Source: Arthrobacter crusticola
GTDB lineage: Bacteria > Actinomycetota > Actinomycetes > Actinomycetales > Micrococcaceae
Assembly: GCF_004357995.1 (NCBI RefSeq)
Contig: NZ_SMTK01000004.1
Span: forward strand, 186,001 to 250,000
DNA: 64,000 nt
Reading direction: 5' to 3'
Shown one piece after another: positions 9,603 to 18,243 of this stretch (its first letter is position 1; each line of letters opens with the position of its first letter). A program made the translations under genes and the position numbers. The notes beneath the pieces are model-generated. The model saw only the letters and a list, made by a program, of their open reading frames with translations. It searched no databases and was not told the DNA's origin.

Positions 9603-11138
9603 GTGGAGGGCGTGACACCACCTAACGGGCTTCCGCGCGCCCTGAGACGCTCCCGCACCGCTGCCCTCCGCCTCACACAGCTGGCCGTGCTCGCCGCTGT
9701 CGCCACCGGAGGGCCTCCGGTGGCGGGAAGCCTGCCCCCGGCGGCCGCGGTCTCCATCCCTGCCCGGAATCAGGAACCGGGGCGGGAGGTCAAGGTCGCC
9801 ATCGTCCGCGCTCCCGGCCAGAACGGCGGCGCCCCGGACTCCCTCGAGCAGGTCGCCGGGCGCACCCTCGGGGACCCCGGCCGGGCGCAGGAGATCTTCG
9901 ACCTCAACGCGGGCCGCCGCCAGTCGGACGGGTCGGCGCTGACCGACCCGGCGGCGTTGGAGGCCGGCTGGATCCTTATCCTGCCCGACGACGCGCAGGG
10001 CCCTGATGTCCGCGCAGCGCTGTTGGACGAGCCCGCCGACGCCGCCGACGGGTCAGGCGGGGCGGCAGCGGACACCGGGGCCGCCGCCGGTGCACCCGAC
10101 GGCGCAGCGGAGCCCGGGAATGCGGCCAATGAGTCCGGCAGTGAAGCGGAGCCCGGGAATGCGGCCAATGAGTCCGGCAGTGAAGCGGAGCCGGCCGCCG
10201 GGGACGCTGCGGACAAGGCACAATCGAACGCCCTCCTGGACCGCCTCCGCTGGCCGATCGTGCTCGCTGTCCTGGGCGGGCTTGGGGTGGCGGTGCTGAC
10301 GACGGCGATTGTGCTGCGCCGCCGGATCCGGCTGCGCCTGCGCCGGTTCCGCGCCCTGATCCGGGCGGCGCGCGACTGGGTCGTGGCTGGCTGGCGGCGT
10401 CGGGCCTTGCTGCGCCTGCGCTCCGAACTGCTCGCCCTCTGGCAGCAGGACACGTCCGCCGTTACCGCGGCGGCGGCCGCCTTGCGCAGCTCCACCTTCC
10501 TTCCACCGGCGGTGGCGGTCAGCGTGCGCGCCGATGGGGCCGAGGTGCTCGGCCACCCCGGGGAATCTTCTGAGGATCCCCTGCCGGGCCACCTTCGCAC
10601 CCAACCCCTTCCCGCCGCGGCGCACGCCGCGCCCATCCTCGCCCGCGTCGGCGGGGACCCCGCCGAGCAGGTCTTCCTCGACTTCGCCCAGTGCCGGGGA
10701 GCCCTGGGTATCGAGGGGGACCCCGCGCTCGCCCGCGACGTCGCCCGCTCCGTGGTGACCCAGCTCGGCCTGGCCGCACCGCAGCTCGCTCTCCTGTCCC
10801 TCGGCCCCTCCGATCTTCCCCGCTCGGCCTCCGTCGCCACCGTTGAGGACCTCGACCGGTTCGGGCTCCTCCCGCCGCCGGCCCACCGCCCCCGGCAGGC
10901 CGGTCTCATCACCAGCACTCAGGTCCTCCGACAGCTGACGGGGGTGCTGCTGATCCAGCCGGGACGGTCCCCGCAGGAACTCGACGACGCCGTAGCCCGC
11001 TGCTCGGCGCCGGGCAGCGGCTGGATTGCGGTGTATCCGGGTCCCCTGAGAGGGGCCCACTGGCGGTGGACCGTCTCCCGGGACGGCATGCTCACCGTTC
11101 CCATCCTCGGCCGGACGCTGACGGCCACCGGCGTGTGA
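9603..11138 (+). CDS. Type VII locus membrane protein with LysM-like extracellular domain
   Basis: A 511-residue protein. Residues 18-50 form a hydrophobic, Ala-rich signal or anchor. About 63-130 look LysM-like (DSLEQVAGRTLGDPGRAQEIF, ending in GWILILPDD). A low-complexity Ala/Glu linker (140-205) contains a perfect 13-residue duplication. A second membrane helix lies at about 216-237, followed by an Arg-rich stop-transfer stretch and a cytosolic domain of about 270 residues. This topology would place the LysM-like part outside, able to touch the wall, and the large C-terminus inside next to the ATPase. It may do the work of EccB or EssB, but I see no homology to either. The start is uncertain: GTG 9612 is also possible, and neither has a good ribosome site. 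Confidence 0.7.
   Translation: MEGVTPPNGLPRALRRSRTAALRLTQLAVLAAVATGGPPVAGSLPPAAAVSIPARNQEPGREVKVAIVRAPGQNGGAPDSLEQVAGRTLGDPGRAQEIFDLNAGRRQSDGSALTDPAALEAGWILILPDDAQGPDVRAALLDEPADAADGSGGAAADTGAAAGAPDGAAEPGNAANESGSEAEPGNAANESGSEAEPAAGDAADKAQSNALLDRLRWPIVLAVLGGLGVAVLTTAIVLRRRIRLRLRRFRALIRAARDWVVAGWRRRALLRLRSELLALWQQDTSAVTAAAAALRSSTFLPPAVAVSVRADGAEVLGHPGESSEDPLPGHLRTQPLPAAAHAAPILARVGGDPAEQVFLDFAQCRGALGIEGDPALARDVARSVVTQLGLAAPQLALLSLGPSDLPRSASVATVEDLDRFGLLPPPAHRPRQAGLITSTQVLRQLTGVLLIQPGRSPQELDDAVARCSAPGSGWIAVYPGPLRGAHWRWTVSRDGMLTVPILGRTLTATGV
10107..10184 (+). repeat. Perfect 39-bp tandem duplication inside the LysM-like protein gene
   Basis: Two identical 39-bp units (10107-10145 and 10146-10184), followed by the first bases of a third, encode two copies of AEPGNAANESGSE in the linker between the LysM-like domain and the second membrane helix. 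It keeps frame, so linker length is probably free to vary. Confidence 0.95.
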
Positions 11139-11246
11139 GCCGCTTTCCACATCAAATCGCCCTGGTGTTGAACCGGACCCGAACCGCCTCCGTGTACTAG
11201 GTGACCGACACCAGCCGGACCCCCGGCCCAACCGAAGGAGAAACCA

Positions 11247-11543
11247 ATGCCCAAGTTTGACGTCGACAGCGAGGCTACCGAAAGCACCTCCAGCGAGATG
11301 ATGAACCACTTCGCCGAGCTGCAGGCCAAGCTCACCGTGGTCCGCAGCAAGATCGACGGCCTGCTGGCCGAGGGCTATCGGACCCCCGCGGCCCAGCAGC
11401 GCTTCCAGCCGTTCTTCGAGGAGTTCGCCCGGGGCTTCGACCAGGTCAACCAGAGCCTCGAAGGCATCGGCCAGTACGTCCGCAACGTGGGCCAGGCCTT
11501 CAACGAAACCGACAACCAGCTTGGCGCGACGCTCAGCCGCTGA
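11247..11543 (+). CDS. WXG100/ESAT-6-like protein, first of the locus
   Basis: A 98-residue helical-hairpin protein of WXG100 size. The turn reads EGYRTPAAQQRFQPFFEEF: Tyr takes the place of the WXG Trp, but the TPAAxxxF continuation is that of actinobacterial WXG100 proteins. The C-terminus has VGQAFNETDNQLGATL, closely matched in the second small protein of the locus (17919-18209). AAGGAG lies 6 nt before the ATG. It is followed 41 bp later by the EccC/EssC-like ATPase, the usual partner that recognises WXG100 C-termini. Likely a secreted substrate or co-substrate, working as a homodimer or with the other small protein. Confidence 0.82.
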   Translation: MPKFDVDSEATESTSSEMMNHFAELQAKLTVVRSKIDGLLAEGYRTPAAQQRFQPFFEEFARGFDQVNQSLEGIGQYVRNVGQAFNETDNQLGATLSR

Positions 11544-11584
11544 CCGGCCTCCCCGATCCCGACCCGCCCCGACAGAGAGACTCC

Positions 11585-14500
11585 ATGCGCTTCGCCGTCA
11601 CCGCCTTCCAGCCGTCCTCGGTCGTCCCCATCCCGCTTGAGGTGGACGCCGATCCGACGACGCCGGTGGGAAGCCTCACCGCGGCGATCGCCGAGGAGCT
11701 TGGAGGCCCTTCCGAGGGTCCACTCTTCGCGGGCGGGTCGGTGCTCGATCCCTCGCAGACCCTGGCCGGGGCCGGTCTTTACGACGGAATCGCCCTCGGC
11801 CTGGGGGGCCCGGGGCCCGACGAAGCCACCTCGCCCGGCCTCGTCGAAGTCGGGATCGTGGGCGGGCAGGATGCCGGGGTCACCTACCGGCTCGCGGCCG
11901 GCCACTACGACGTGGGTTCCGGGCAGCACTGCCTCATTCAAACTCCGGGAGGCAGCGACATCACTGCTTCAATCACCGTCCAGGCCTCCGGCGCTGTCCG
12001 GGTGTCGGCACGCACCACCGGCGTCGAAATTTCGGGGAATCCGCTGGCAGCCGGCGCCGAGGCGGCGTGGGACCAAGGCACCCTGCTCTCCATCGACGGG
12101 CTGCTGCTCGACGTCGCTCCCCGGACCCTGCGCATCGCCTCGGTCAGCGTCGCCGAGGACGGCCTCGGGCGCGAGTTCAACCGGCCGCCGCGGCTGCGCC
12201 ACACCCCACCGGCCACCCGGTTCCGGCTTCCCCGCAAGCCCGGGGAGCCGCCCCGCAACGCCATTCCGCTGCTGCCCCTGGTGCTGATCCCCATTGTGGC
12301 GTCGCTGCTGACGGTCGTCATCACCGGCAACTGGCGGTTCATCCTCTTCGGCCTGCTGTCCCCCGTCGCCGCTCTGCTGAGCCGCAGCGGCAACCGCAAG
12401 AGCCAGCTGCAGGACCACGAGCGGCGGGTCACCGACTACCGGGAGACCACCGAACGGATCGGTGAGGACATCTCCGCGGCGGTGCTCCTCGAACAGCGCA
12501 TCATGCGCTCGGTGCACCCCGACCCCGCGGCGCTGCTGGCAATGGCGGCGACGCCCACCGACCGGCTCTGGGAGCGGCGGCGCTCCGACATCGACTTTCT
12601 CGTCCTGCGGGCCGGAACCGGAAGCGTGCCCTCAAGCATCCTGGTCGAGGATGCCAACGAGGATGAGCACCGGAGGGCGACCTCGCCCCGCCTGGCCGAG
12701 GTGCCGGTGACGGTGGACCTGCAGGCCGCGGGCGTCATCGGTATCGCCGGCGGGCCCGGCCCCGCATGCTGGCTCGTGGCCGAGGCAGCGGTCCTCCACA
12801 GTCCCAACGACCTCGACCTCTACATCCTGACCGGCGGCAAGCCCGATTCGGCACCGACCTGGGACTGGAGCCGCTGGCTGCCGCACGTGCGGCGCGGGGG
12901 GCAACCCGGAGCCTTCCACCTCGGAACCACCGCCGACTCCACCGCCCGGCGGGTGGCCGAACTCGTTCAGCTCGTCGAGGTCCGCCAGGCCGCCCGGACC
13001 GGCGCGCAGGACCCCTCCGTCGAGGAGACCCGGATCCTGGTCGTGCTCGACGGGGCCAGGCGCCTGCGCTTCCTGCCCGGCGTCGTCACCCTGCTCCGCG
13101 AGGGCCCGGGCGTCGGCGTATTCTTCCTCTGCATCGACCGCGAGGCGGAGCGGCTGCCCGAAGAGTGCTCGGTCGTTCTATCGGTGGGCGAGGACGGCCG
13201 CGGCGAGGTGCTCGGCGCGGATGGAACCGCCCAGAAGATCCGCGCCGACGCGCCCCGCCCCGCCTGGTATGAGACGGTGGCACGCAGCCTGGCGCCCCTG
13301 CGCGCCGTCGGCGACAACGACGGCGCCGTGCTGCCCAAGGCCGTCCGGCTCGTCGACCTTCTTGGCCTGTCAGACTCAGTCGCCGACGAGGTCGCCGGAC
13401 GGTGGCTGCTCTCGGCGCGGAGCACCCAGGCCCGGCTCGGCGTAGGGCTCGACGGCGCTTTCGACGTCGACCTTGAACGGGACGGCCCCCACGGCCTCGT
13501 GGCCGGGACGACGGGCTCCGGCAAGTCCGAACTGCTCCAGACTCTGGTTGCATCGCTCGCCGTGGCGAACCGGCCGGACGAGATGAACTTCGTCCTCGTC
13601 GACTACAAGGGCGGCAGTGCCTTCGCCGAATGCGCCGACCTGCCGCACACCGTCGGCATGGTCACCGACCTCGACACGCACCTCGTCGAACGGGCCCTGA
13701 CCTCCCTCAACTCCGAGCTGCGCCGGCGCGAACATCTGCTGGCCGACGCCGGCGCCAAGGACCTCCCGGACTACCTCGACCGGCGCAGCCTCGACCCTTC
13801 CCTTCCCGCCCTGCCGCGCCTCGTCATCGTGATCGACGAATTCGCGTCAATGGTGCGCGAGCTTCCCGACTTCGTCAGCGGCATGGTCAACCTCGCCCAG
13901 CGGGGCCGGTCACTCGGACTCCACCTCATCCTGGCCACCCAGCGCCCCTCCGGCGCGGTCACGGCCGACATCCGCGCCAACACGACGCTGCGTGTCGCCC
14001 TGCGCACCACCGACGCCTCGGAGAGCCGCGACATCATCGATGCCCCGGACAGCGCGACCCTTTCGCCGTCGACGCCGGGACGGGCCTTCGCCCGGATGAG
14101 CGCCTCGGTCCTTCTGCCGTTCCAGGCCGCACGCGTGGGCGGGCGCCGGGCCTCGGCCCGCCCGGCCGGACCTGCCGCCGTGGCGGCGGCCGCGGTCGGA
14201 CGGGTTCCCTGGGCGGAGCTGGGCGACGGCATTCCTCCACTTGGTCCCCCCGCCCCGGCGGCCGGCCACCCCGCGGCCTCCGCTGGCGCCCCGGCGGTGG
14301 CAGGCGGCGCCGACGGCAGCGCCGACCCGTCGTCGGCTGGTGAGCTCACCACCGACATGGCGTTCCTCGCCGACGCGCTGACGCGCGCCGCCGACCAGCT
14401 GGGGATCGCCCCGCCGGCCCGGCCGTGGCTGCCGCCCCTTCCTGAGCGGATTGAGCTGGCAGCGAACACGGCCCTCCCGCACGGGGAGGCCCGACGCACC

Positions 14501-16111
14501 GACGCCTCCCTCGCCCCGGCGGTCTGGGGTCGAATTGACGACCCGCAGCTTCAGCAGCAGCTGCCGCTGGAGTTCGACCTCGACACCATGGGGCACTTCC
14601 ACCTGATCGGCGCTCCGCAGGCCGGACGCTCCCAGGCCCTTCGGACGCTCGCCGCGGCCATCGCCACGGCCGTGAGCACCAAGGACGCCCACCTCTACGG
14701 CATCGACTGCGGGACAGGCGCGCTGAACGCGCTGATCGACCTGCCGCACGTCGGGGCGGTGATCGACCACCGCTCCCCTGAGCGGCTCGGACGCCTGATC
14801 ACGCGGCTGACCGCGGAACTCCACTCCCGCCAGCGGATGCTCGGTGCCCGCGGCGTCTCCGACCTCCACGAACTCCGCAGCCAGCTCCCCGAGGAGGAAC
14901 GGCCGCCCCACCTCGTGGTCTTGGTCGACCGGTTCGAAGTGTTCGACCGCGAATACGCCAACTACGACAACGGCTCGCTCCTCGAGCGCCTCACCACCAT
15001 CCTGCGTGACGGTGCCGCCGTCGGGCTCCACCTCGTCCTCGCCGGCGACCGGTCGCTCGCCTCAAGCCGCTATGCCGGCACCACCGAGGACAAACTCGTG
15101 CTCCGGCTCAACGACTCAGCCGACTGGTCAATGGTGGGGATCCGTCCGAAGGCCGTGCCCGACAACATGCCGCCGGGCCGCGCCCTGCGCCCGAGGGACG
15201 GCGTGGAGGTCCAGATCGGGGTCCTTCCGGCGCCCCAGGGTGCCGACGAGGTCAGCGGCGCCGCCCAGGCACTGGCCCTCGAGCAGCTTGCGTCCCGCCT
15301 GCGGGAGCGCGACCGGGACGTCCCTGCCGGCATGCGCCCGCGTCCGCTTCGAGCCCTGCCGGACCGCATCGGCTACGCGGAGGCGGGCGAGCGGGCCGCC
15401 GCGGCCCTGCCGGCCGACCGGATCCTGGTCGGCCTGGGCGGTGACGACCTGGTCCCGCTCGGCCCCGACCTCGGTGACACGCCCACCTTCCTCGTCGCCG
15501 GGCCGCCCAAGAGCGGCCGCAGCACGGCGCTGCTCACCATGGCCCGGTGGGCGCTGCGGCGCGGCGACGGAATCGTGGTCATCGCGCCCCGGCGCAGCCC
15601 GCTGCGCGCCCTTGAGGGACACCCCGGCGTGGCCGCGGTGCTCATCGACCCGGAAACCTCGTCCGCGGACCTCCGGCAGGCGCTGTCTCGGGTTCCCCAG
15701 GAACGCGGAATGCTCATCATCGACGACGCCGAGATGGTACTGGCCAATGATTTCTCCGCGGATGTCCAGGCCCTGGCGCGCGGCGCGGCAGGGGAGGGCT
15801 GGGCGGTCCTCGCAGGAGGCAACGCCGAGGCCCTCGGCAACGCGATCGGAGGGTGGGTTGCCCTCGCCCGGCGGAACCGGCAGGGGCTGCTCCTGGCCCC
15901 GCAGTCGATCGCCGACGGCGAACTGATCGGCGTCCGGCTCGGCCGCGGCGTCGTGGGCACCCCGACGGTCTCCGGGCGGGGCCTCCTCCACCTCGGCGAC
16001 GGGCAGCTCATCGCCGTGCAGGTTCCCGAAACAAACGCACCAACTCTTCCCGAACCGCTTCCAGCTTTTCCGCCTGCCGTCCCGGCCGGTACTCCAAGAG
16101 AGGACACGTAG
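11585..16111 (+). CDS. EccC/EssC-type FtsK/SpoIIIE ATPase with ubiquitin-like and FHA N-terminus
   Basis: A 1508-residue motor of a type VII secretion system. In order I read a ubiquitin-like segment (about 1-75, strand-helix-LFAGGSVLDPSQTLAGAGLYDG), an FHA-like beta domain (about 87-195), two membrane helices (about 226-270), then three P-loop domains. Domain 1 has canonical GTTGSGKSE (about 641-650) and Walker B LVIVIDEF (about 745). Domains 2 and 3 have GAPQAGRSQ (about 1010) and GPPKSGRST (about 1306) with Arg for the P-loop Lys, and acidic B motifs LVVLVDRF and MLIIDDAEM. Domain 1 is therefore probably the active ATPase, with 2 and 3 regulatory or substrate-binding, as in known EccC/EssC. 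The ubiquitin-like part may replace a separate YukD/EccD. The next gene starts at the base after the stop. Confidence 0.88.
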   Translation: MRFAVTAFQPSSVVPIPLEVDADPTTPVGSLTAAIAEELGGPSEGPLFAGGSVLDPSQTLAGAGLYDGIALGLGGPGPDEATSPGLVEVGIVGGQDAGVTYRLAAGHYDVGSGQHCLIQTPGGSDITASITVQASGAVRVSARTTGVEISGNPLAAGAEAAWDQGTLLSIDGLLLDVAPRTLRIASVSVAEDGLGREFNRPPRLRHTPPATRFRLPRKPGEPPRNAIPLLPLVLIPIVASLLTVVITGNWRFILFGLLSPVAALLSRSGNRKSQLQDHERRVTDYRETTERIGEDISAAVLLEQRIMRSVHPDPAALLAMAATPTDRLWERRRSDIDFLVLRAGTGSVPSSILVEDANEDEHRRATSPRLAEVPVTVDLQAAGVIGIAGGPGPACWLVAEAAVLHSPNDLDLYILTGGKPDSAPTWDWSRWLPHVRRGGQPGAFHLGTTADSTARRVAELVQLVEVRQAARTGAQDPSVEETRILVVLDGARRLRFLPGVVTLLREGPGVGVFFLCIDREAERLPEECSVVLSVGEDGRGEVLGADGTAQKIRADAPRPAWYETVARSLAPLRAVGDNDGAVLPKAVRLVDLLGLSDSVADEVAGRWLLSARSTQARLGVGLDGAFDVDLERDGPHGLVAGTTGSGKSELLQTLVASLAVANRPDEMNFVLVDYKGGSAFAECADLPHTVGMVTDLDTHLVERALTSLNSELRRREHLLADAGAKDLPDYLDRRSLDPSLPALPRLVIVIDEFASMVRELPDFVSGMVNLAQRGRSLGLHLILATQRPSGAVTADIRANTTLRVALRTTDASESRDIIDAPDSATLSPSTPGRAFARMSASVLLPFQAARVGGRRASARPAGPAAVAAAAVGRVPWAELGDGIPPLGPPAPAAGHPAASAGAPAVAGGADGSADPSSAGELTTDMAFLADALTRAADQLGIAPPARPWLPPLPERIELAANTALPHGEARRTDASLAPAVWGRIDDPQLQQQLPLEFDLDTMGHFHLIGAPQAGRSQALRTLAAAIATAVSTKDAHLYGIDCGTGALNALIDLPHVGAVIDHRSPERLGRLITRLTAELHSRQRMLGARGVSDLHELRSQLPEEERPPHLVVLVDRFEVFDREYANYDNGSLLERLTTILRDGAAVGLHLVLAGDRSLASSRYAGTTEDKLVLRLNDSADWSMVGIRPKAVPDNMPPGRALRPRDGVEVQIGVLPAPQGADEVSGAAQALALEQLASRLRERDRDVPAGMRPRPLRALPDRIGYAEAGERAAAALPADRILVGLGGDDLVPLGPDLGDTPTFLVAGPPKSGRSTALLTMARWALRRGDGIVVIAPRRSPLRALEGHPGVAAVLIDPETSSADLRQALSRVPQERGMLIIDDAEMVLANDFSADVQALARGAAGEGWAVLAGGNAEALGNAIGGWVALARRNRQGLLLAPQSIADGELIGVRLGRGVVGTPTVSGRGLLHLGDGQLIAVQVPETNAPTLPEPLPAFPPAVPAGTPREDT

Positions 16112-17875
16112 ATGCCACGCCGTCATGTCAACGGCTTCGAGGTACTGGGCCTCGACGCCGACCCCACCCCCGGGGACCCCGAGGCCCTGCTGGGAAAGCT
16201 CGTCCCCACGTACACCAGGCTCGGCGACGACGCCGCCGCCGCGGCCGACGTGCTCACCAGCCAGGAAGTGACCGAGGGGCGTGGAGAGGCGATGGAAAAG
16301 CTGAGGGAGGTGGTCGGCACGAAGTATCCAGAGAAGCTGCGCAAGGCCGCGACGTCCTTCCGCGAGGCGGCGGAGGCCTACCAGGCCTATGCCCGGACGC
16401 TCTCCGAGACCCAGAGCGAGATCGACCGCGCCATGGACCAGGCACTGCCCGTCGCGACCCTGGCCGCCGAAGCCCCGCCGCAGCCCGCCTCGGACGCCAG
16501 CGCCGACGACCGCCGGGCCGCCGAGCAGCGCGGAGCGCAAATCGACGACGCACGCGGCGTGCTCACCGGAGCCCGGAGGCTGGCCGCCGACGCCAAGGCG
16601 CTGCGCGAGCAGGCCGCCGGAACGCTGCGTGACGAGCTCGAGCACGTGACCGTGGTGCCCGCGCGCAGCCTGTTCCAAAAGTTCCTCGAATGGTTCAAGA
16701 ACAACCCCGTACTCCAGATCATCCTGGGCATCGTGGTCGGCATCGTCAGCATCTTCTTCCCCATCGTCGGCTTCGCACTGGGGGCGCTCACCTTCGGGCT
16801 TCTCACAGCGTTCAATACCCTGGCCACGGGAAAGCTCGACGTCGGCGCGCTCGTGGTCGGATTCCTGACCCTCGGATTCGGCGGAGGCATGGCCGCCATC
16901 CGCCTGATCCCGTCGATAGGGGCCAAGGTGGGCAGCGCGACCTCCAGCGCCGGCCGGTTCCTGACGTCGCTGCCCGGCCCCATCGGGCCAGGCCTCCGCT
17001 CGACCGGAGACTTCCTCCGCAACTCGCCGATCCTCAAGAAGGCCCTGCTGGGGTCGACCGAAGGTTTCGTGCCGGGTGCGGTGATCAACTCGATCGGCGG
17101 TGCCATCAACGCCAAGGACGGCACACCGTTCAACGCAGCGGTGATTTTCTCCGGTGCGCTCGCCGGCGGTTTGGCCGGAGGCGCCGGTGGCGCGCTGGCC
17201 ACCCGCTTTGGGCCGGGGCTCAACTCGGTCTTCAGTAAGCCGGGCTCCTCCACTCCGCCGGCGGCGAGGAGCGCACCGCCCGGAGAGGCGGCGCCCGCCC
17301 CTGCGCCTGCGCCCGCCCCTGCGCCTGCGCCCGTCACCACTCCGGCACCGTCCCGGCCCGCTACGCCCGAGGTGCAGCCGGCAGCGGGATCGCCGGGGCC
17401 GTCGCGTCCTGTGTCTCCGGCGCCCTCCGCAGAGTCGGAGTTCCAGACAGCGCCGTCGACCCCTGTGACCGGCAGCCCGGGGCCGTCGCGTCCTGCGTCT
17501 CCGGCGCCGTCGCTGAACGAACCGACCCCGGGCACTCCTGGTCCGTCGCGTCCGGGCACGCCCGCACCGGCGGATCCGGCCCCAGCACCGGCTCCTGCGC
17601 CGGCCGCGCCTGGGACCCCGACTCCCGAGCCCCCTTCCCCCGGCCCTTCCACCGTGGATAAGGCGGCCAACAGCACCGTCATCGGTGTCTCGGTCGGCGC
17701 CGACGGCGGTACCAAGGTCCTGGTTACTGAGCGCCAGAACTCCGAGGAGCACGGAGGGCAGCTCGTGGGACAGGAGGCCACCGGTGGCCAGGCGGGCCTT
17801 GCCGCCGGAAGCCCGACCAACCGGACCGAACCCATCACCAAGGGTTCGGTCGGCTTCGGGCGGGTCGGCCGATGA
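16112..17875 (+). CDS. Large membrane-inserting, Pro-rich protein of the type VII locus
   Basis: A 587-residue protein whose ATG follows the ATPase stop with no gap; GAGAGG overlaps the ATPase end. Residues 1-190 are charged and helical, with YQAYARTLSETQSEIDRAM, like the N-terminal helical domain of T7SS-secreted proteins. About 197-255 and 345-370 are long hydrophobic Gly/Ile/Phe stretches that could insert in a membrane. About 375-540 are low-complexity Pro/Ala with repeated SPGPSRPxSPAPS units. The last 45 residues are polar (STVIGVSVGADGGTKVLV). No known toxin motif is seen. It could be a secreted effector, a channel-forming part or a surface protein. Repeat-rich DNA from 17270 to 17640 could be unstable. 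Confidence 0.7.
   Translation: MPRRHVNGFEVLGLDADPTPGDPEALLGKLVPTYTRLGDDAAAAADVLTSQEVTEGRGEAMEKLREVVGTKYPEKLRKAATSFREAAEAYQAYARTLSETQSEIDRAMDQALPVATLAAEAPPQPASDASADDRRAAEQRGAQIDDARGVLTGARRLAADAKALREQAAGTLRDELEHVTVVPARSLFQKFLEWFKNNPVLQIILGIVVGIVSIFFPIVGFALGALTFGLLTAFNTLATGKLDVGALVVGFLTLGFGGGMAAIRLIPSIGAKVGSATSSAGRFLTSLPGPIGPGLRSTGDFLRNSPILKKALLGSTEGFVPGAVINSIGGAINAKDGTPFNAAVIFSGALAGGLAGGAGGALATRFGPGLNSVFSKPGSSTPPAARSAPPGEAAPAPAPAPAPAPAPVTTPAPSRPATPEVQPAAGSPGPSRPVSPAPSAESEFQTAPSTPVTGSPGPSRPASPAPSLNEPTPGTPGPSRPGTPAPADPAPAPAPAPAAPGTPTPEPPSPGPSTVDKAANSTVIGVSVGADGGTKVLVTERQNSEEHGGQLVGQEATGGQAGLAAGSPTNRTEPITKGSVGFGRVGR
17375..17590 (+). repeat. Pro/Ser/Ala repeat units in the type VII locus protein
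   Basis: Three imperfect copies of a unit encoding G-S/T-P-G-P-S-R-P-x-S/T-P-A-P, visible as repeated ccggggccgtcgcgtcct at the DNA level, flanked by (Ala-Pro)n tracts. These look like an extended spacer, as in wall- or surface-spanning proteins. Confidence 0.75.
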
Positions 17876-17918
17876 CCGGCATCCACCCCGACACCCGACC
17901 CATGAAAGGGAAATCCCA

Positions 17919-18209
17919 ATGACACACATCACGGTCCCCTTGGAGGAGCTCGAGGAGGCTGCCCGGGACCTCGACAACGTTCTGTCCCTGCTGGAGACCG
18001 GCACCGGTCAGCTCGACCTCGAACAGATGCTGGGCAACGCCCCCGATGTGATGGGCGCGGCACGGACCTTCGACCGCCGGTGGTCGGACGGGCGGAAACA
18101 GCTGATCGGCGAAGGCAAGAAGATCCGGGACAAGATCCGGGAGGCCACCCAGGCCTTCGTGGATACCGACAACCACCTCGCCGAGGCACTCGACCAGGAC
18201 AAGAAATGA
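17919..18209 (+). CDS. WXG100-size helical protein, second of the locus
   Basis: A 96-residue, Cys-free helical protein. The turn region has FDRRWSDGRKQL, giving a Trp and Gly close to the WXG position, and the C-terminus has ATQAFVDTDNHLAEAL, which matches the first WXG100-like protein at Q-A-F-x2-T-D-N-x-L-x3-L. GAAAGGG lies 8 nt before the ATG. The in-frame extension upstream (from 17685) lies inside the previous gene and has no ribosome site. Best read as the second ESAT-6-like substrate or the partner of the first. I could not test whether they pair. Confidence 0.75.
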   Translation: MTHITVPLEELEEAARDLDNVLSLLETGTGQLDLEQMLGNAPDVMGAARTFDRRWSDGRKQLIGEGKKIRDKIREATQAFVDTDNHLAEALDQDKK

Positions 18210-18243
18210 CGAATCCCAGCACCACGACGCGGAAGTTGACCTA

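Noticed and set aside
17270-17640. Repeat array resembling a CRISPR or VNTR locus
   Set aside because: Units are imperfect, have no spacers and keep the reading frame of a Pro-rich protein.
15128-18004. A 958-codon open frame on the minus strand across the type VII genes
   Set aside because: It is Arg/Gly-rich, lies opposite three well-supported genes and has no ribosome site; such long shadows are normal in high-GC DNA.
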